Positions 60,393-64,000 of a stretch of DNA of 64,000 nt are shown here, in pieces. The first letter of the stretch is position 1; each line of letters begins with the position of its first letter. This stretch comes from Actinomyces massiliensis 4401292 (GTDB taxonomy: Bacteria; Actinomycetota; Actinomycetes; Actinomycetales; Actinomycetaceae), in NCBI RefSeq assembly GCF_000269805.1, contig NZ_JH711481.1:497779-561778 (forward strand). Reading direction: 5' to 3'. A program made the position numbers and the translations under genes. Under the pieces are notes generated by a model. It was not told where the DNA came from. It ran no database searches and saw only the letters and a program-made list of their open reading frames with translations.

Positions 60393-61082
60393 ATGTCCAC
60401 GAGTTCCGAGAATCCCAATAATTCCGCGCCTTCCGAGACTTCAACGACGTCAGAAGCCCCAAGAACATCAAAGACCTCTGCACCCACAAGACCCACTGCG
60501 GATAGATCTCTCAAGCCGAAGGACCTCATCACGGTGGGCACCTTCACCGCCCTGTACTTCGTCGTCTTTTTCGGCTTCGGCATGCTCGGATTATTCGGGC
60601 CGGTCGTTCACGCCATCGGCATTGTGCTCGGAAGCCTCGCCAACGGCATCGTCTTCGCGCTCTACATCACCCGTATCCGCAAGCCCGGAATGATATTCCT
60701 CACCGCCATGGTCTCGTCCCTGCTCATGGTGCTGACCGGGCACGCCTGGACGTCGTTGCTCGCCGCGGCCGTCTTCTCAGCGCTCGCCGAAGTCGTCCTG
60801 GCCCGCGGCCACTACCGCTCAGCCCGCGCCTCGGTGATCGCCTACGGACTCTTCTCCCTGTGGATCGTCGGCCCGATACTGCCGCTGTACTTCCAGCACG
60901 ACGCCTATATGGCCGATATGCGAACCGAGATGGGCGAGGGCTATGCGCAGGCCTGGGAAGCCCTGTTCTCTCCGGCTTTCCTAGCCGGACTGCTGACCCT
61001 TGTCTTCATAGCCTCCTGCCTGGGCGGACTGCTGGGTCAGAAGATGCTGCGCAAGCATTTCGTGCGCGCCGGCATTGCTTGA
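60393..61082 (+). CDS. ECF transporter S component, MptD/Trep_Strep family
   Basis: 229 residues from ATG 60393, with GAGGAGGAGG nine bases upstream. A ~35-residue Ser/Thr/Pro-rich start is followed by six helices: DLITVGTFTALYFVVFFGFG, GPVVHAIGIVLGSLANGIVF, MIFLTAMVSSLLMVLTGHAW and others, ending in a basic tail. This is the substrate-binding subunit of an energy-coupling-factor importer. Members of this family have been linked to heme or other iron compounds in streptococci. The iron-box-like operator in front fits such a role, but the substrate is inferred only. First gene of a three-gene operon. Confidence 0.85.
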   Translation: MSTSSENPNNSAPSETSTTSEAPRTSKTSAPTRPTADRSLKPKDLITVGTFTALYFVVFFGFGMLGLFGPVVHAIGIVLGSLANGIVFALYITRIRKPGMIFLTAMVSSLLMVLTGHAWTSLLAAAVFSALAEVVLARGHYRSARASVIAYGLFSLWIVGPILPLYFQHDAYMADMRTEMGEGYAQAWEALFSPAFLAGLLTLVFIASCLGGLLGQKMLRKHFVRAGIA

Positions 61083-61815
61083 ATCGCCCGATATGCAGTT
61101 TCTCGCAGCATCCGCGCACGACGGCTGGTTCCGCCTCGACCCTCGTACCAAGCTCCTGCTCGTCATCACGGTCAATGTGGCAGCACTCACGCGAGTGGAG
61201 CAGACAGCCGCTCTCGTGTCCTTCGTCTGCGCCGCTTTCCTGCTCGTCACCATCGGCTCCTGGCGAGCCCTGGGAATTCAGGTCCTGCTCTTCGGAATCT
61301 GTCGGGGAATCCAAGTCCTGGGTACACAGATCCTAGAAGGTCCGGTGTGGCAGACCGTGGGAGCGGTGGGCTTCTTCCTGGGCAACTTCGTCACCGTCCT
61401 CACCATGGGTGTGTACCTGGCGCGGTCCACCACTCCGTCCGAACTCATCGAGGGCCTGCGCCGGTTGCGGACGCCCGACGCCATCATCATCCCTTTGGCC
61501 GTCATGCTGAGGTTCTTCCCAACCCTGGGTGAGGAGCTCACCGCCGTGATCCAGGCGGTGAGTCTGCGCCGTCTTCACCCGGGTCCCTGGGGTTTCCTGC
61601 GCGAGCCGCTGACGACGGTGGAGCACATCATGGTCCCCTTCCTCGTCTCGGCGACCCGGATCGGCGATGAACTGGCGGCCTCAGCCCTCACCCGGGGACT
61701 GGGCGGCACGCGTTCGCGCACCACCATCACCGATCTCCGTTTCCGCATCAGCGACATTGTGGGCCTGATGATGTCGTTCCTCATCATCTTCGTCTTCCTC
61801 AAAGGGGTGCTGTGA
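61075..61815 (+). CDS. ECF transporter T component (EcfT-like permease)
   Basis: About 246 residues if begun at TTG 61075, within the end of the S gene; ATG 61093 is an alternative. LDPRTKLLLVITVNVAALTR is the usual EcfT start, followed by five helices and the coupling-helix motifs ARSTTPSELIEGLRRLRTPD and ELAASALTRGLGGTRSRT, which contact the ATPases. Its stop overlaps the ATPase start in GTGATGG. It transmits ATP-driven movement to the S component. Confidence 0.88.
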   Translation: MLESPDMQFLAASAHDGWFRLDPRTKLLLVITVNVAALTRVEQTAALVSFVCAAFLLVTIGSWRALGIQVLLFGICRGIQVLGTQILEGPVWQTVGAVGFFLGNFVTVLTMGVYLARSTTPSELIEGLRRLRTPDAIIIPLAVMLRFFPTLGEELTAVIQAVSLRRLHPGPWGFLREPLTTVEHIMVPFLVSATRIGDELAASALTRGLGGTRSRTTITDLRFRISDIVGLMMSFLIIFVFLKGVL

Positions 61816-63419
61816 TGGCCGACGCCATGATCGACATCGACCACGTCTCCTTCGCCTACGGCTCCGAGAGCGCCACCGAGACTACCGATGACGCCAATAC
61901 GGCACGTGCAGTAAGGACAGCGAACTCAGAAAGCACAGAAAGTGCAGAAGATTCAGAAAATACAGCCGTTCTCGGACTGAAGGATGTGAGCCTTCGCGTC
62001 CAACCGGGTGAATGCGTTCTGCTGTGCGGCGCCAGCGGTTGCGGGAAATCCACATTGCTGCGCCTGATCAACGGCCTGGTGCCCAACTTCCATCCTGGAA
62101 TCCTCACCGGGAGCGTTGTGGTGGCGAACGTCGATGCCTCCGCTTCACCGCTGGACGTGACCGGCCGCGAAGTCGCCACGGTCTTCCAGAATCCCCGCAC
62201 CCAGTTCTTCACCTCCGACGTGCGCAGTGAGCTCGCATTCGGTCCGGAGAACTTCGGAATGAATCCTGACGTCATCCGCAGCCGCCTGATGGAGGCTGCG
62301 CGGCGAACGGGGATCGAAGACCTTCTCAACGCCAATCTCTTCCGTCTCTCGGGCGGCCAGAAACAACTCGTGGCCTGCGCATCCTCAATGGTCGTCAAAC
62401 CCCAGGTGCACCTGTTCGACGAGCCCACCTCGAATCTGTCGTCGGAATCGGTGGCGCTCTTGCGCAAGGTGCTCTTGGATCTGCACGCATCGGGCGCCAC
62501 CATGGTCATCGCCGAACACCGATTGTCCTATCTGCGCGACATCGTGGATCGTGTGATTCTGCTCGATGGCGGCAGGATCGTGCGCGAGATGCCCGCCGCG
62601 CACTTGTGGGCGATGAGCGAGCGGGAGCGAACCGACCTGGGACTGCGCGCCCTTCGCCCGGTCACCCCCATGCAGCCGTCCCTCGTCCTGCACGCCGAGG
62701 ATGAAGGTTCCGAGAAGAACGACCAGGGGTCCACAGCGCATACGACTGACATCAGCACGCAGAATGCTCAAGACGACGCATCGACCCGGAGCGCACGCGG
62801 CCTGGTGCTGGAGAACCTGCGCTTCTCCTATGGTTCCCACCGGGTCCTCAACATTCCGCGACTCGAGCTGCCACGCGGTCGGGTGACCGCACTCGTCGGT
62901 CCCAACGGAGCGGGAAAATCGACTCTCACGCGCGTGCTCGTCGGCCTCGAGCGGGCCCGCGGCACGATTCGCCTGGACGGGCGGATCATTCGCAGCAAGG
63001 AGAGAACCAAACTCGGCTATGTCGTCATGCAGGACGTTCATCGTCAACTCTTCGGCGCCGAGGTGCGTGAAGAACTCACTCTGGGCATACCCTCCAAAGA
63101 TCTCGACGACAACCGGATTGACCGGATCCTGATCGATCACGGCCTGACCGACGTGGCGGAGCGTCACCCCATGTCATTGTCGGGCGGTCAGAAGCAGCGT
63201 CTGGTCGTCGCTGCGGCGCAGATGGTCGATAAAGAGATCTATGTCTTCGACGAGCCCTCCTCGGGACTGGATTATCGGCATCTGCACTCCACGGCGCACA
63301 CAATCCGCGACCTCGCTGAAGCGGACAAGGTGGTCGTCATCGTCACTCACGACGAGGAACTGCTGGCCGCCTGCGCCGACCACGTCGTGAAGATACAGCC
63401 ATTGACTCGATCACTCTGA
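61812..63419 (+). CDS. Fused ECF ABC ATPase (EcfA-EcfA' type)
   Basis: 535 residues from GTG 61812 or ATG 61815. Two ABC domains in one chain. First: Walker A GASGCGKST, FQNPRTQFFTSDV, signature LSGGQKQLVACAS, LFDEPTSNL. Second (from ~residue 320): GPNGAGKST, VMQDVHRQLFGAEV, signature LSGGQKQRLVVAAA, VFDEPSSGLDYRH and VTHDEEL. Between strands one and two of the first domain there is an unusual ~30-residue insertion of Ser/Glu/Asp/Ala made by 9-bp repeats (61917-61970). It powers the importer with the two preceding genes. Confidence 0.92.
   Translation: MMADAMIDIDHVSFAYGSESATETTDDANTARAVRTANSESTESAEDSENTAVLGLKDVSLRVQPGECVLLCGASGCGKSTLLRLINGLVPNFHPGILTGSVVVANVDASASPLDVTGREVATVFQNPRTQFFTSDVRSELAFGPENFGMNPDVIRSRLMEAARRTGIEDLLNANLFRLSGGQKQLVACASSMVVKPQVHLFDEPTSNLSSESVALLRKVLLDLHASGATMVIAEHRLSYLRDIVDRVILLDGGRIVREMPAAHLWAMSERERTDLGLRALRPVTPMQPSLVLHAEDEGSEKNDQGSTAHTTDISTQNAQDDASTRSARGLVLENLRFSYGSHRVLNIPRLELPRGRVTALVGPNGAGKSTLTRVLVGLERARGTIRLDGRIIRSKERTKLGYVVMQDVHRQLFGAEVREELTLGIPSKDLDDNRIDRILIDHGLTDVAERHPMSLSGGQKQRLVVAAAQMVDKEIYVFDEPSSGLDYRHLHSTAHTIRDLAEADKVVVIVTHDEELLAACADHVVKIQPLTRSL
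61917..61970. repeat. 9-bp repeat inside ECF ATPase gene
   Basis: Six units: ACAGCGAAC, TCAGAAAGC, ACAGAAAGT, GCAGAAGAT, TCAGAAAAT, ACAGCCGTT. They encode a Ser/Glu-rich insertion ahead of Walker A and match the intergenic array at 3281. Confidence 0.85.
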
Positions 63420-63519
63420 CCGGCCGATCTCCACGGAACAGCTCGCACAAGAGGCGCCAGAGGCGGTCGACGGCCGATATGAGCTGATATGAGCCGTCAT
63501 CATTAGGCATCATCAAGCC

Positions 63520-63969
63520 TCACCCATAGGTATCCCGCGGGCCGCGACCGCCTCTGGCGCCGCCGAAACGGCCATTGCGCCAGGTCGGCCCGGCCGGGCC
63601 CAGGATTCGGATCTCGACCGCACCGCCGTGACGTCCCAGGGCCTCGATCACCCGCCGCTCGATCGTGGGCAGGAGCAAGCGCAACTGCTGAGCCCACGCA
63701 CTGGATGAAGCGCGCAGAGTCAATCGCCCGGGCTCGAAGCTCTCAATGACGGCATGCCCGGCGATCTGCGGTCCCACGATCTCGGTCCACCTCACCGACA
63801 CCGACGCGACAGCCAGATGATTCGCCCATCCGTGCGACTCCGCATACCGCCGAAGGTCGTTCTTACCGGTACGCGGATCGAAGCGCGTCGGACCAGGGCG
63901 ATCGCGTCCCGGAGGCAGTCCGGGACCGCGATCGGTCTCGTCGGGTGATCCGGAGGCGTCCGCTTTCAT
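63520..63969 (-). CDS. dciA: DciA-like DUF721 protein
   Basis: 149 residues from ATG 63969. After a Pro/Arg/Gly-rich start (~50 residues) comes the DUF721 domain: NHLAVASVSVRWTEIVGPQI, AGHAVIESFEPGRLTLRASS, SAWAQQLRLLLPTIERRVIE. It ends with a Gly/Arg-rich tail. DciA is the loader or activator of the DnaB helicase in bacteria without DnaC. It is normally between recF and gyrB; here the ECF operon is inserted between it and gyrB. The frame is open to the window edge, but an ATGA overlap with a short upstream frame supports this start. Confidence 0.88.
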   Translation of the reverse strand: MKADASGSPDETDRGPGLPPGRDRPGPTRFDPRTGKNDLRRYAESHGWANHLAVASVSVRWTEIVGPQIAGHAVIESFEPGRLTLRASSSAWAQQLRLLLPTIERRVIEALGRHGGAVEIRILGPAGPTWRNGRFGGARGGRGPRDTYG

Positions 63970-64000
63970 CCGCCGCTCATCCCAAACAGCGACACCGTCC
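63966..64000 (-). CDS. Possible 3' end of recF (partial)
   Basis: Only 11 codons plus the TGA at 63968-63966 are in the window (ending GMSGG). The ATGA overlap with dciA and the usual order dnaA-dnaN-recF-dciA suggest recF; the sequence is too short to prove it. Confidence 0.3.
   Translation of the reverse strand, partial: TVSLFGMSGG

Overview
The window is high-GC actinobacterial DNA. Gene content and order point to the Actinomycetales, most likely an Actinomyces-like member of the Actinomycetaceae. The evidence is gyrB-gyrA-DUF3566 followed by tRNA-Ile, a DLW-39 small protein and tRNA-Ala; the FhaA/FhaB-PstP-RodA-PbpA-PknA-PknB cell-envelope operon next to a class E sortase and CrgA; and DciA (DUF721) at the right edge. 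It lies close to the chromosomal origin: recF, dnaN and dnaA would be expected just beyond base 64000. The genus is inference, because no rRNA is present.

Layout. 1-5.9 kb: a cut-off type VII-type secreted protein, a decayed ROK kinase, two alpha/beta hydrolases and an AI-2E family transporter. 5.9-9.4 kb: an SMR exporter / TetR / YvaD-like trio with a repeated palindromic operator, then luxS overlapping a membrane AlbA_2 protein. 9.4-30.8 kb: an accessory region rich in repeats and decay. It holds mtnN (which with luxS makes AI-2), an AAA ATPase, a low-GC membrane-protein island, regulator/enzyme pairs (HxlR-NmrA, MerR-CMD), a TAP-like peptidase, a secreted surface protein, an ABC/FtsX pair, VOC and AraC genes, a dead ISL3 element and several gene remnants. 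31-37.6 kb: an AspT-type antiporter, CstA with its YbdD partner, a secreted esterase, VanZ and tRNA-Leu.

38-47.1 kb: seven tightly packed genes, most overlapping by four bases, for Ser/Thr-kinase control of cell-wall growth (two FHA proteins, PP2C phosphatase, RodA, PBP, PknA, PknB with three PASTA domains). The sortase E pair and CrgA follow on the other side of a terminator. 48.9-54 kb: an aldo/keto reductase, cyclophilin, rhomboid protease, a cluster of DnaA-box-like sites in a convergent gap, a VOC/MarR pair and a broken toxin-antitoxin. 54.3-64 kb: tRNAs, gyrase, then a three-gene ECF importer (S, T, fused ATPase) under a DtxR/IdeR-like palindrome and facing away from gyrB, and DciA.

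The most unusual content is the density of small non-coding repeat families: (i) two three-arm hairpins whose arms differ in sequence but keep pairing; (ii) two 122-124-bp inverted-repeat elements; (iii) three 67-69-bp perfect-core hairpins in 3'-flanking gaps; (iv) two arrays of 22-bp units; (v) a nonameric NCAG-type microsatellite at ten or more places in coding and non-coding DNA. No CRISPR array, rRNA or prophage was seen.
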